Origin: Opitutaceae bacterium EW11
GTDB taxonomy: Bacteria; Verrucomicrobiota; Verrucomicrobiia; Opitutales; Opitutaceae
Assembly: GCA_003054665.1 (NCBI GenBank)
Contig: QAYY01000013.1
Coordinates: 434,001 to 498,000 of the forward strand
DNA: 64,000 nucleotides
Reading direction: 5' to 3'
How positions within the stretch are numbered: the stretch's first letter is position 1; each line of letters begins with the position of its first letter. The position numbers and the translations under genes were made by a program. The notes beneath the pieces were generated by a model. The model made no database searches and was not told where the DNA came from. It saw only the letters and a program-made list of their open reading frames with translations. Below are positions 43,882 to 52,876 of this stretch, piece by piece.

Positions 43882-44556
43882 ATGAGTTCCGAAAGCGATT
43901 TTACCCCACCGATGATGAGAGTGCCCGAACCCGGAACGAAGATCCGTGTGTTGGTCGTCGACGACCATCCCCCGATGCGAATTGGTCTTGTCGCGCTGAT
44001 CAAAAGTCAGCCGGGGATGGACGTGGTTGCCGAGGCTTCCGACGGCGAAGAGGGGATCGAAGTTTACGAGGATGTGCGGCCTGACGTCGTGCTGATGGAT
44101 CTGCGCATGCCAGGAATGGGCGGTGTGGAAGCCATCCTGGCGATCCGGAAAAAGGATCCGGAGGCGCGCGTAATCGTGCTTTCGACCTACGACATGGATG
44201 AGGACATCCACCGTGCCATCCAATCGGGGGCGAAGTCCTACTTGCTGAAGGACATGTCGATCGAGGAGATCGCGAGCACCATCCGTTCGGTGTATCTGGG
44301 CGATTCGTTGCTGCCGCGCCAAGTGGCTGAGCGCCTCACCGAACGGTCGGAGCGGGAGCAATTGACGGAGCGGGAGCGCGATGTGCTCGAGTCGCTCATC
44401 AAGGGACGCAGCAACAAGGAAATCGCTTCCAGCCTCTGCCTTTCGGAAGACACCGTGAAATCGCACCTGAAGACGCTTTTTGCGAAGCTGCGCGTCCGGG
44501 ATCGCACCGGCGCCGCGGTCGAAGCGATTCGGCACGGGATTGTCCATCTGAAGTAG
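43882..44556 (+). CDS. NarL/FixJ-type response regulator
   Basis: 224 residues from ATG at 43,882; the frame extends upstream but the receiver begins about residue 20. Acidic pair 'VLVVDDHP', phospho-acceptor Asp73 in VVLMDLRMPGMGG and Lys in 'AKSYLLKDMSIEEIAS'. The C-terminal LuxR-type helix-turn-helix is 'LTERERDVLESLIKGRSNKEIASSLCLSEDTVKSHLKTLFAKLRV' (about 160-205). It is the cognate partner of the kinase at 41,535, with 199 bases between them that include a putative operator, so the regulator gene may have its own promoter and be self-regulated. Confidence 0.94.
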   Translation: MSSESDFTPPMMRVPEPGTKIRVLVVDDHPPMRIGLVALIKSQPGMDVVAEASDGEEGIEVYEDVRPDVVLMDLRMPGMGGVEAILAIRKKDPEARVIVLSTYDMDEDIHRAIQSGAKSYLLKDMSIEEIASTIRSVYLGDSLLPRQVAERLTERSEREQLTERERDVLESLIKGRSNKEIASSLCLSEDTVKSHLKTLFAKLRVRDRTGAAVEAIRHGIVHLK

Positions 44557-44615
44557 CCCGGGCCGAAGGGCTGAATCCAGGGGCAGGCGGCCGGATTTCC
44601 TGTCGGCCGAAATTC

Positions 44616-44631
44616 TCACCCGTTCGGGGGA
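44616..44631 (+). promoter_or_regulatory. Putative operator, TCACCCG-type site (GH35)
   Basis: TCACCCGTTCGGGGGA, 138 bases upstream of the chosen GH35 start and 60 bases past the regulator stop codon. The 18-base version TCTCACCCGTTCGGGGGA recurs exactly, on the other strand, before the regulator gene. Confidence 0.55.
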
Positions 44632-44768
44632 TGCGAAAGAACGGCAGGGCTTGTTAGGCTGGTGAAAACCCACCCCGACCGTCTGTGTGCAGTGCCAGGC
44701 GGAGATTCTGCTTTCTGCATGTCGTCCCCCCGGGCGGAGTGGCCTCTCGAAACCCGCACCCCTCGCTC

Positions 44769-47150
44769 GTGAAACGCCACGTTCTGCTCTCGTTGTCCCA
44801 GAAACTCGCCGTGCTCGCCCTTGGCTTAGGACTCTTCCCCGTAGCCGGTCAGCGGATGCAGGCGGCGGAGAAGCCAGCCGCCCACCATTTCGAGATTGGG
44901 GCGAAGGACTTTCTCCTCGACGGAAAACCGATTCAGATCCGCTGCGGCGAGCTGCATGCTCCGCGCGTGCCGCAGGAATACTGGCACCACCGCCTGCGAA
45001 TGCTGAAGGCGATGGGCCTCAACACGGTCTGCGCTTACCTGTTCTGGAACATGCACGAGCCTCGCCCCGGCGAATTCGTCTGGACCGGTGAGGCGGATGC
45101 GGCGGCGTTTTGCCGAGCCGCGCAGGAGGAGGGGCTTTGGGTGATCCTCCGTCCCGGGCCGTACGCCTGTGCCGAGTGGGAGATGGGCGGCTTTCCGTGG
45201 TGGCTGCTCAAATACGACGACATCCAGCTTCGCAGCCGCGATCCGCGGTACATGGGCGCCGTCAAGCGCTACCTCAAGGAGGTTGGCCGGGTGCTCGGGC
45301 CGCTGCAGGTCAGCCGAGGCGGTCCCATTCTGATGGTGCAGGTGGAAAACGAATACGGATTCTACGCCAAGGATGCGGAGTACATGGGCGAGCTTCGCCA
45401 GGCGCTCCTCGACAGCGGATTTGAAGTCCCGCTCTTCGCCTGCAATCCGAAGGAGCACCTCAAGGACGGCTATCGCAGCGATCTTTTCCCCGTGGTGAAC
45501 TTTGGCACCGATCCGGAAGGCGGCTTCAAGGCTCTTCGGGAGATTCTGCCGCAGGGCCCGCTGATGTGCGGCGAGTTCTATCCGGGCTGGTTCGACACCT
45601 GGGGTGCGCCACACCATCTCGGCAATTCTGAACGATACCTGAAGGATCTCGGCTACATGTTGGAGGTGGGCGCTTCCTTCAGCATCTACATGGTCCACGG
45701 CGGCACGACGTTCGGGTTTTTCACCGGTGCAGACCGTCCGTTCAAACCGGATACGTCCAGCTACGACTACGACGCGCCGATCAGCGAGGCAGGGTGGTTG
45801 ACGCCGAAATTCGAGCAGTCCCGTGCGCTCCTCTCGAAATACCTGCAGCCCGGCGAAACGCTTCCGGAGCCGCCCGCGCGCAACCCCGTGATTCACATCG
45901 CTCCCGTGGCTGCGACCGAGGTCGCGCCCGTGTTTGCCAACCTTTCCGCGCCGCTCAGCGATGAAACTCCGAGGACGATGGAAGCGTACGATCAGGCGTA
46001 TGGGTGCATCCTGTACCGGACACAGCTTCCGGCCGGTCCCGCCGCCGCGATCGAGGCCGCGGCCATTCACGACGTAGGGCAGGTCTTTCTCGATGGGAAA
46101 CGCGTCGGATTCACCGACCGCCGCTCCCGCAATTTCCGAGTGGAACTGCCGGAACGCTCGAAACCAGCCACGCTCGACATCCTGGTCGAAGCGATGGGAC
46201 GGGTGAACTTCGGGATCGAGGTCCACGACCGGAAGGGTATTCATGCGCCGGTGACGCTCGCGGTCGAGGGCCAGAAGCCCTCCGAACTGCACGGTTGGCA
46301 GGTTTACCGCCTTCCGCTCGATGCCGGAATGCTGGGCGGCCTGAAATATGAGAAGGCCGCGGCTCACGCCGAAACGACGAGCGGTCCGGCGTTCTGGCGC
46401 GCCACGGTTAAGGTCGAGCGCCCGGGAGACTGTTTCCTGGATATGCGTCCCTGGGGAAAAGGCTTCGTCTGGGTCAACGGCCACAACCTCGGCCGGTACT
46501 GGAACATCGGCCCGCAGCAGACGATGTACGTGCCGGGCCCCTGGCTGAAGGCCGGCGAAAACGAAGTGGTCGTCCTCGACCTGCTCGGGCCTGAGAAGCC
46601 GGAAGTGGCAGCGCTGGAGAAGCCGATCCTCGATCAGCTGCGCCCGAAACTGGATTTCGCCCGCGGAAAACGGCGCGAAGTGAAGCTCAATCCCGACTTC
46701 GGTGCGCCTGCCCAAGCGGGTAGTTTTGCCGCCGGAGGTAATCTCCAGGAGGTCAAGTTCACGAAGCCGGTCAAGGGCCGTTACTTCTGCTTTGAAGCGG
46801 TCAACGCGCAGGACGGAAAGCCGTTTGCCGCCGTTGCCGAGATCTCGCTGCTCGATGCGGCGGGACATCCGCTCAGCGCGGAAGGGTGGACCATCGCGTA
46901 TGTCGACAGCGAGGAACGCGAAAGCGAGGATGGGACCGCCGAGAACGCGATCGACGGCCAGACCGCCAACTTCTGGCACACGCAGTGGGGCGAGGCGCAG
47001 CCGGGCTATCCGCATCGCCTGATCCTGGATCTTGGCCAGAGCCGCGTCGTCGGAGGCTTTACGTACGTTCCGCGTCAGGGCGCTGCAGGCGTCACGGGCC
47101 GGATCAAAGACTACCGCGTCTTCGTCGCCGACGATCTGATACGGCAATAA
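44769..47150 (+). CDS. Exported GH35 beta-galactosidase with C-terminal F5/8-type domain
   Basis: 793 residues using the GTG at 44,769, which begins a signal peptide (VKRHVLLSLSQKLAVLALGLGLFPVAG); no ATG suits better. The GH35 TIM barrel (about 45-360) starts 'GKDFLLDGKPIQIRCGELHAPRVPQEYWHHRL' and has acid/base Glu195 in MVQVENEYGF and nucleophile Glu269 in MCGEFYPGW. A middle beta-rich part (about 400-640) holds the usual jelly-roll domains (GFVWVNGHNLGRYWNIGPQQ). The last ~130 residues form a discoidin/F5-8C-like sugar-binding module ('AENAIDGQTANFWHTQWG'). It should remove terminal beta-galactose from oligosaccharides such as those of xyloglucan or pectin side chains. Confidence 0.94.
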   Translation: MKRHVLLSLSQKLAVLALGLGLFPVAGQRMQAAEKPAAHHFEIGAKDFLLDGKPIQIRCGELHAPRVPQEYWHHRLRMLKAMGLNTVCAYLFWNMHEPRPGEFVWTGEADAAAFCRAAQEEGLWVILRPGPYACAEWEMGGFPWWLLKYDDIQLRSRDPRYMGAVKRYLKEVGRVLGPLQVSRGGPILMVQVENEYGFYAKDAEYMGELRQALLDSGFEVPLFACNPKEHLKDGYRSDLFPVVNFGTDPEGGFKALREILPQGPLMCGEFYPGWFDTWGAPHHLGNSERYLKDLGYMLEVGASFSIYMVHGGTTFGFFTGADRPFKPDTSSYDYDAPISEAGWLTPKFEQSRALLSKYLQPGETLPEPPARNPVIHIAPVAATEVAPVFANLSAPLSDETPRTMEAYDQAYGCILYRTQLPAGPAAAIEAAAIHDVGQVFLDGKRVGFTDRRSRNFRVELPERSKPATLDILVEAMGRVNFGIEVHDRKGIHAPVTLAVEGQKPSELHGWQVYRLPLDAGMLGGLKYEKAAAHAETTSGPAFWRATVKVERPGDCFLDMRPWGKGFVWVNGHNLGRYWNIGPQQTMYVPGPWLKAGENEVVVLDLLGPEKPEVAALEKPILDQLRPKLDFARGKRREVKLNPDFGAPAQAGSFAAGGNLQEVKFTKPVKGRYFCFEAVNAQDGKPFAAVAEISLLDAAGHPLSAEGWTIAYVDSEERESEDGTAENAIDGQTANFWHTQWGEAQPGYPHRLILDLGQSRVVGGFTYVPRQGAAGVTGRIKDYRVFVADDLIRQ

Positions 47151-47198
47151 CGGACCGGGCACCGCAGCCGACGGTTTCCAGGTCCGAAAAACCCGCAG

Positions 47199-47225
47199 GC
47201 GGGTGGGCGGCGCGTCCCTGCGACG
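47199..47225 (+). repeat. Dispersed intergenic repeat, copy 1
   Basis: 27 bases with the core GGCGCGTCCCTGCGACG. The reverse complement of 58,443-58,470 is identical apart from one extra base; 58,526-58,553 is a third, more diverged copy. Confidence 0.65.
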
Positions 47226-47444
47226 CCCAAAACCGTTGCGGGGGACGGTTGAGCGAGCTCTCGCTTGCGGGTGCGTTCGCCGTCCGGGCTCGCTGATTCT
47301 CCGGAGGGGTGAAGCGTCCGGCCACGGAGGGCGCGGGGAAGCCCATCGCCTAGGTTGCACGCCGCGTCGGACGCTCAGACGGCCGCGCCAACTCTACGCT
47401 CGCCGGCCGGGCTCCGCGCGACCGAGCCACCTCGGAATGGCCCT

Positions 47445-47463
47445 TTACATTACTCTAATGTGA
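47445..47463. promoter_or_regulatory. Imperfect palindrome upstream of GH31
   Basis: TTACATTA-CTC-TAATGTGA: 8-base arms with 7 matching positions around a 3-base spacer, in an AT-richer patch about 160 bases before the GH31 start. It could be an operator; no binding family can be named. Confidence 0.35.
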
Positions 47464-47621
47464 AACCGGAATTGCGCGGCGGGTTTTCCGGGGAGCACTG
47501 TGATCGCTCGCCGATTCACTCGGATCCCCTCGGGCCGTACGCTTGCTGATCGTCCGTTTCGATGTGACGTAGACGGTACCCGCCCGAAGGGAAACGCTCC
47601 CCGTTCCCATCCCCTGATCCC

Positions 47622-50531
47622 ATGAAGATTCCGCGCATTCCCTATCTGCGCCTTGCCGCACTGGCGCTCCTGTTTTCTGCCGCAAATGCGGCCCCGACCG
47701 GTCTGGATTCGGCCGGCCAGTTGGCAGTCGCCCCCGAACTCTCCCGAGGTGAGGCGAACTCCTTCGCCTTCGTGAAGCTGGAGAATGGAATCCAGCTCCG
47801 GGCTCGGGGACTCGTGAAGAACATTCTGTTCTATTCGCCGGGGATCGTCCGTGTAACCGCCACGCCGGGGCCGGTCTTCACCCAGCAGCCGAGCTTCACT
47901 GTCGTGCTGAAGCCCGCATCCCTCCGGTTCTCGGTCAAAGAAACGCCCGAACAGGTCGAACTCTCCACGGAGGCTCTTCGGGTGCTCGTGGCAAAGCCGA
48001 CCGGCGCCCTTACGTTCCAGCGCGCCGATGGCACCGTCCTGACCCGCGAAAAGCCCGAACTCCCCGCCGAAATCAAGCAGGTCACGCTTGTGGGAGCGCC
48101 CAGCTACGAGGTGAAGCAATCCTTCAAGCTCGCCGACGACGAGTCGCTGTATGGCCTTGGTCAATACCGCCGGGCGTACATGGATTATCGGGGCGAGGAG
48201 GTCCTTCTCAGTCAGAGCAATATCGGCATCTGCGTGCCGTTCCTCCTCTCCACGCGGCGCTACGGAGTGCTTTGGGACGTGTATTCGAAGAGTCTCTTCA
48301 GGGACGACGCGTCGGGGATGTCGCTTTGGGCCGAGAGCGCGCCGGCCGGCGTCGATTATTACTTGCTCGCGGGCGACACGATGGACGGGGTCATCGCCGC
48401 CTACCGGAATCTCACCGGGGCCGCGCCGATGTACGCCCGGTCTGCCTTCGGCCTCTGGATGAGCAAGGAGCGTTATCAGACGCAGGATCGCCTGATCGAG
48501 GTGGTGAAGAATTTCCGGAAGGACGGCTTCCCTTTGGACAACATCGTTCAGGATTGGCAGTATTGGGGCGGCAACGACGGCACGTGGAGCGGCATGACCT
48601 GGGACAAAACGCGGTATCCCGATCCGGTCGGCATGGCGCGAACGCTGCACGATTCACTCCACGTGAAGCTGATGTGCTCGATCTGGCCGACGGTCGGCAA
48701 TGACACGGAGTTGGCCCACGAACTCGACGCCAAGGGGTTCCGACACGAGCCTCTGCACTGGATTTCGAAAAAGGCGCGTGTGTACGACGCCTACAGCCCG
48801 GAAGCGCGGGCGATCTATTTCAAATATATCAAGAAAGGGCTGTTCGATGTCGGCGTGGATGCCCTTTGGATGGACGGCACCGAAGTGGAGTCGCTGAACG
48901 CCTGCAGCTCGGAGGCGGAGACCGAGAAGGGCATCAAAATCCTCGGGAAAAACGCCGCCGGCGACTACACGCGCTACTACAATACCTACAGTTTGCTGAC
49001 CACGAAGGGCGTGTACGAAGGGCAGCGCGCGACCTCCGACAAACGCGTGTTGACGCTCACTCGGTCCGCCTTCACGGGGCAGCAGCGCTATGCCGCACTA
49101 CCGTGGTCGGGCGATACGTCGGCGAGCTACAAGACGCTCGCGGAGCAGATCTCCGGCGGCCTCAACGTCGGCATGGCCGGACTGCCGTACTGGACGCAGG
49201 ACACCGGCGGTTTCTTCGTTGATATCCCCGGTGGAGAGAGGAATCCGGGGTACCAGGAGCTCTACGCCCGCTGGAACCAGTTCGCGATTTTCAATCCGCT
49301 CTACCGTATCCACGGAACGAGCATCGAACGGGAGCCGTACATCTTTCGCACACTCGCGCCGGAAACGTACGCTTCGTTGCGATCCGCCGCGGATCTCCGC
49401 TATCGGCTGCTCCCGTACATTTACAGCCTTGCCTGGCAGTCCACCGCCAACGGCTACACGATGATGCGCGGTCTCGTCCTGGATTTCCCGGACGATCCCA
49501 AGGTTCGGAAGCTTCAGGAGCAGTTTCTCTTCGGGCCGGCGTTTCTCGTTCATCCAGTCACCCGGGCGATTTATCACCCAATCTCGGAGGCTCCGCAGGA
49601 TGTCGTGCCGGAGGAGCTCTGGCACACGACGGACGGAAAGCCGGGGTTGAAGGTCGATTACTACAGCGGCCGGAACTTCGAGAAACTCGTCGGCACGCGG
49701 ATCGAGCCGAAGGTGGACCAGAGCTGGTCCGAAATCCATGAACCGCCCCCGGGGCTCGACGGCTATGAGAACTTCTCCGCGAAATGGGAGGGCGTGCTCA
49801 CGATTCCCGAAACCGGCGAATACGAAATCGGAGCCGAGGCCGACGACGGCGTGCGACTGTGGCTCGGAGGCGAACTGATCGCCGAAGATTGGTCCGATCA
49901 TGCCCCGCGGTTTGCCGGAAAGCGGGTCAAGCTGGAGAAGGGCCGGCAGGTGCCGGTGAAGATCGAGTATTACCAAGGGGCGGCCGGCCGCAGCCTCCGC
50001 ATGGTATGGAACACGCCGAGCGCGCTCGCGAAGAAGGCGAACCCCGCGATCGACAAGGATGTTGCGACGTATCTTCCCATTGCGGACTGGTACGACTTCT
50101 GGACCAACGAACGCGTGAAGGGCGGCCGGGATGTCGTCAAATCCTGCGCGTTGGCGGATTTCCCGCTCTATGTTCGCGCCGGTTCGATCGTGCCCATGGG
50201 ACCGGCGATGAATTACGCGACCGAGAAGCTCGACGCGCCGCTGGAGATCCGCGTCTACCCGGGAGCGAACGCGAAGTTCGTTCTCTACGAAGACGACAAC
50301 GAGACCTACGCGTATGAAAAAGGCCAGTACGCCACGGTCGAGCTGTCGTGGAACGACGCGGCCCGTACCTTGACGATCGGCGACCGTCGGGGCTCGTTCC
50401 CGCAGCTGGTGAAGGAGCGCGAGCTGAGAATCGTCGTGGCTGGTCCAGGCAAGGGCGTCGGCCCCACTGAGAGCAAATCGGTTGACCAGGTGGTCAAGTA
50501 CACCGGCGCCAAGCGCGTGGTGAAACTGTAG
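47622..50531 (+). CDS. Exported GH31 alpha-xylosidase/alpha-glucosidase with PA14 domain
   Basis: 969 residues with a signal peptide (about 1-23, SAANA). N-terminal beta-sandwich to about 245, then the GH31 barrel: nucleophile Asp418 in DALWMDGTEVE and acid/base Asp498 in PWSGDTSASY, with the family's 'GYGLWMSKERYQTQD'-type segment (here FGLWMSKERYQTQD). A PA14 sugar-binding domain (about 673-798, 'YFEN-like' replaced by VDYYSGRNFEKLVG...DDGVRLWLGGELI) sits after the barrel, followed by the C-terminal beta domains. The MDGTE context, 'VQDWQYWG' and the PA14 module are typical of alpha-xylosidases from xyloglucan loci. It lies 471 bases after GH35 on the same strand. Confidence 0.93.
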   Translation: MKIPRIPYLRLAALALLFSAANAAPTGLDSAGQLAVAPELSRGEANSFAFVKLENGIQLRARGLVKNILFYSPGIVRVTATPGPVFTQQPSFTVVLKPASLRFSVKETPEQVELSTEALRVLVAKPTGALTFQRADGTVLTREKPELPAEIKQVTLVGAPSYEVKQSFKLADDESLYGLGQYRRAYMDYRGEEVLLSQSNIGICVPFLLSTRRYGVLWDVYSKSLFRDDASGMSLWAESAPAGVDYYLLAGDTMDGVIAAYRNLTGAAPMYARSAFGLWMSKERYQTQDRLIEVVKNFRKDGFPLDNIVQDWQYWGGNDGTWSGMTWDKTRYPDPVGMARTLHDSLHVKLMCSIWPTVGNDTELAHELDAKGFRHEPLHWISKKARVYDAYSPEARAIYFKYIKKGLFDVGVDALWMDGTEVESLNACSSEAETEKGIKILGKNAAGDYTRYYNTYSLLTTKGVYEGQRATSDKRVLTLTRSAFTGQQRYAALPWSGDTSASYKTLAEQISGGLNVGMAGLPYWTQDTGGFFVDIPGGERNPGYQELYARWNQFAIFNPLYRIHGTSIEREPYIFRTLAPETYASLRSAADLRYRLLPYIYSLAWQSTANGYTMMRGLVLDFPDDPKVRKLQEQFLFGPAFLVHPVTRAIYHPISEAPQDVVPEELWHTTDGKPGLKVDYYSGRNFEKLVGTRIEPKVDQSWSEIHEPPPGLDGYENFSAKWEGVLTIPETGEYEIGAEADDGVRLWLGGELIAEDWSDHAPRFAGKRVKLEKGRQVPVKIEYYQGAAGRSLRMVWNTPSALAKKANPAIDKDVATYLPIADWYDFWTNERVKGGRDVVKSCALADFPLYVRAGSIVPMGPAMNYATEKLDAPLEIRVYPGANAKFVLYEDDNETYAYEKGQYATVELSWNDAARTLTIGDRRGSFPQLVKERELRIVVAGPGKGVGPTESKSVDQVVKYTGAKRVVKL

Positions 50532-50554
50532 ATTCCGCAAGGAATGCGGTTGGT

Positions 50555-50586
50555 CGTCCGCGGAACGAAATGCCGTTCCGTGGACG
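50555..50586. terminator. Strong stem-loop between the convergent GH31 and CHAD genes
   Basis: 12-bp stem with one mismatch, CGTCCGCGGAAC against GTTCCGTGGACG, around the 8-base loop GAAATGCC. A smaller hairpin (CCGCA/TGCGG, 50,534-50,548) precedes it. There is no T-tract on either side, but its place between convergent genes favours a bidirectional terminator. Confidence 0.6.
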
Positions 50587-50656
50587 TCGATTCCGGCCTG
50601 TCAGAAGGCCCCGTCTGAGCGGGCGCGCGAGACTGTCGCCGAAGCGGCGAAATCGA

Positions 50657-51748
50657 TCAGTCCGAGTGGGGGACGTTGCCCGACTCGACGGGAGGGACGC
50701 GTTGGGGCGCGGAGCGCTCGCAGGCGATTTCCCACCAGTTGGCGATCCGCTCCCGCACGAGCTTCGGCTTCTCGGCGAACAGCCGGCGGGCTTGCAGGAC
50801 GGCGGCCCTTCGGACGCGTTGGGCCCGGTGTTCGACGATGAGGCGAAGCGTGCGGTGCCTGGCGTCGGCGGCGTCTTGCTCCGAAGACCACGTATCCAGA
50901 AGACGGAGATCGCGCTCCTCGCCTAGCAGGGTCTCAAGCGCTTTGAGCTCCTTGCGCCAGGCGTTCATGGTGGTCGGCCAGGCGCAACGCAAAAGTTGAA
51001 CCTGGACTCGATGTATCCGGGTTGCCTTGCGCCAGGCGTCGAAGGCTTCGGCCGACGATTCGCTGTCGGCCCGGGCGTACGCCTTGCGAGCCGCGCGATA
51101 CCCGGAAGAAAAGCCATCGAGGACGGTGTCCGCGTCGAGCGCCGCCCCAGCTTCGCCGAAATAGCGGAGCGAGCAGTCGGCGAGATCGGCGTGCAAGGCA
51201 TTCCAGGTTTCCGTGTCGGGTCGCTCGGTGCAGATGGCTGCCTCAGCAGCCGCAGCCGCGCGGAGCTCCTGGAGGAGCGATCCGTACGGCTCGAGTTCGG
51301 GGCGATACCGTGGAAGCAGTTGTTCGTAGGCGGAGAGGAGCCGCCGGGCTGCGTCCGTGCGCGGGACGTCGGCGGTGATCCGACGCAGCGAAACCTTTTG
51401 TTTTTCGAAACGATCCTCATCGACCGACCGGATCAGAGCGCAGCAGGCGCGAAGCTTTCGGCTGAGCGAGCGAACAACATGCCCGCGGTCGTCGGCCCCT
51501 GGGCTGTCGATCCGAAGCGCCTGAGCGGCATCGCGGAGCTGTTCTTGTACGATGCGCTCCAGCTCGGCCTTCAACGGCAGGCCGGGATGAAGGAAAAACT
51601 GCAGCGCTTGCTCCGTCGCGGGCGCCGGTTCCATCCAGGTTGCATATCCGGCTCCAGCGACCGTCGAACGGGGGCTCGGCATTTCTTGGGCGTCGCTGTC
51701 CCGGTCTTCGTTGCCGGTGCGTTCGTCGAGGGCGCGGGGGATGATCAT
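50657..51748 (-). CDS. CHAD-domain protein
   Basis: 363 residues if ATG at 51,748 is used; the frame continues upstream to 51,880 and another ATG lies at 51,634, so the start is uncertain. The CHAD domain (about 75-360) is an alpha-helical bundle with conserved His/Arg patches. 'DPERCHKLRVRIRRLRA'-like features appear as 'HVVRSLSRKLRACCALIRSVDEDRFE', 'DAWRKATRIHRVQVQLLRC' and 'LETLLGEERDLRLLDTW'. CHAD domains bind polyphosphate. There is no CYTH partner in the window, although the two are often linked. It converges with GH31. Confidence 0.83.
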   Translation of the reverse strand: MIIPRALDERTGNEDRDSDAQEMPSPRSTVAGAGYATWMEPAPATEQALQFFLHPGLPLKAELERIVQEQLRDAAQALRIDSPGADDRGHVVRSLSRKLRACCALIRSVDEDRFEKQKVSLRRITADVPRTDAARRLLSAYEQLLPRYRPELEPYGSLLQELRAAAAAEAAICTERPDTETWNALHADLADCSLRYFGEAGAALDADTVLDGFSSGYRAARKAYARADSESSAEAFDAWRKATRIHRVQVQLLRCAWPTTMNAWRKELKALETLLGEERDLRLLDTWSSEQDAADARHRTLRLIVEHRAQRVRRAAVLQARRLFAEKPKLVRERIANWWEIACERSAPQRVPPVESGNVPHSD

Positions 51749-52237
51749 GCTGAGATGAGCAGTTCGGAATTGGCGGTTGCGGGTCCCGAGCATGGCTGAG
51801 GAGTGTTGCAGGAACGTGACGGAGCGGTGAACTCCCGGTGACGCAGACGGCAGGCGTAATCGATTCCTGGAGACGTTCACCTGCCGTCGTCAGCGGTACG
51901 CGTGTTTTTCGCGAGGCGACGTGCCGAGCGGGCCATCGCCGGATCTGCTGCGCGCCGGCGGGCAAACTGGGCTGTTTGGGGCGCTAATGCCGTGCATAAA
52001 ACAGGCTAACACCTCGGCCGCCCCGCGTATTTCCAATCGGGTTTCTGCGATAGTACCCCTGCTGGCCACAACGATCCGACCGAAGGGGGTTCTCTTCGGT
52101 GTTGGTCTGTGCGGCCTGCGAACCGAAGGCGTTTTCATGAAGACGGTGGCCGCGGCAGTCAGCGGGTTGGACGTGAAGGTCGCTCCGTGGAGAGAGGCTC
52201 GGGGCGGGAACGCCGGGCGTCCGTCGGAAAGCGTTTC
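51749..52237. other. Intergenic region upstream of the starch module
   Basis: 489 bases between the CHAD start and the small binding-protein gene; the CHAD gene may extend up to 51,880. An AT-richer patch with GCATAAAACA lies near 51,995. A 7-bp hairpin ACCGAAG/CTTCGGT occurs at 52,079-52,100. No gene is supported here. Confidence 0.55.
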
Positions 52238-52756
52238 ATGACAATCCGGGGCACAGGAACTCGAGTCAGCGGATGGGAGCAGGGAAGCTATTTTGGGTGC
52301 GGCCTGCTGAACGTGTGGATTGAACTCGAGAGGCCGTCCGCCGAGCCATCGTCAGATCGAGTAGGGGTGCGCTGGAGCGTCGACGCATGGCGGACCTTCC
52401 AGGACACCGAGGGTCGGCGCACGCGCAGGAACGAAACGTTCGAGCTGTGGCGAGTGGAGGTCGCGGAGGTGGCGGCCGTCGGCTGGCGCGATGGATCGAT
52501 CGGCGGACCCAACGGCGAGCAGCCTTCGAGCGGCGTCTGGTTATTGTGGGGACGGAATCGCGAGCAACTCCGTGCTCTGCCGCGCGGGTCCTCAGCGCCC
52601 GCGTTTGAGTACGCGGTTTTCGTCCGGCACGGGGAAACGACGCGATGGGATAACAATGAGGGGGAGAACTTCCGCATTGGCTTGGGCGCTCTCCCAGAGA
52701 TCGAGAGGGCGCGCGGTTCATTGAACGATTTTCCGAAAAGTCAGCGGGAGGAATAA
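52238..52756 (+). CDS. Small single-domain protein with CBM25/53-like starch-binding features
   Basis: 172 residues from ATG at 52,238. No signal peptide or membrane segment. It is beta-rich, and near the C-terminus carries 'FEYAVFVRHGETTRWDNNEGENFRI'. The 'F-x-x-x-W-D-N-N-x-G-x-N-Y/F' element is typical of CBM25/CBM53 and related starch-binding modules. An aromatic-rich 'WSVDAWRTFQDTEGRR' and 'VEVAEVAAVGWRDG' precede it. The beta-amylase/pullulanase gene begins 120 bases later on the same strand, which supports a role in starch or glycogen binding. As it lacks an export signal, it may act in the cytoplasm. I am unsure of the exact family. Confidence 0.6.
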   Translation: MTIRGTGTRVSGWEQGSYFGCGLLNVWIELERPSAEPSSDRVGVRWSVDAWRTFQDTEGRRTRRNETFELWRVEVAEVAAVGWRDGSIGGPNGEQPSSGVWLLWGRNREQLRALPRGSSAPAFEYAVFVRHGETTRWDNNEGENFRIGLGALPEIERARGSLNDFPKSQREE

Positions 52757-52876
52757 CGCCTCCCTTTCTTGGGCAGGAGACCGAAGACCTTCGAGTGTCC
52801 TCGGCCTGGCATCGGCTGGAGTTGTCCGCTTTTCCGCGGGCCGCCGCCTGGGTGCGGTTCCGCAACAGGAGGAGCC

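Larger units (their letters stand above)
47151..47621. other. Intergenic region between GH35 and GH31
   Basis: 471 bases, no gene. It contains a dispersed repeat at 47,199-47,225, a palindrome at 47,445-47,463 and a weak relative of the TCACCCG motif at 47,297-47,312 (11 of 16 positions). GH31 therefore probably has its own promoter rather than sharing the GH35 transcript. Confidence 0.6.

Noticed and set aside
47297-47312. Fourth copy of the TCACCCG-type operator before GH31
   Set aside because: Only 11 of 16 positions match (TTCTCCGGAGGGGTGA), and it lies about 310 bases before the start; too weak to claim without a genome scan.
44826-47360. An 844-codon minus-strand frame opposite GH35
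   Set aside because: No domain or signal peptide; GH35 on the plus strand has both catalytic Glu residues. Explained by codon bias.
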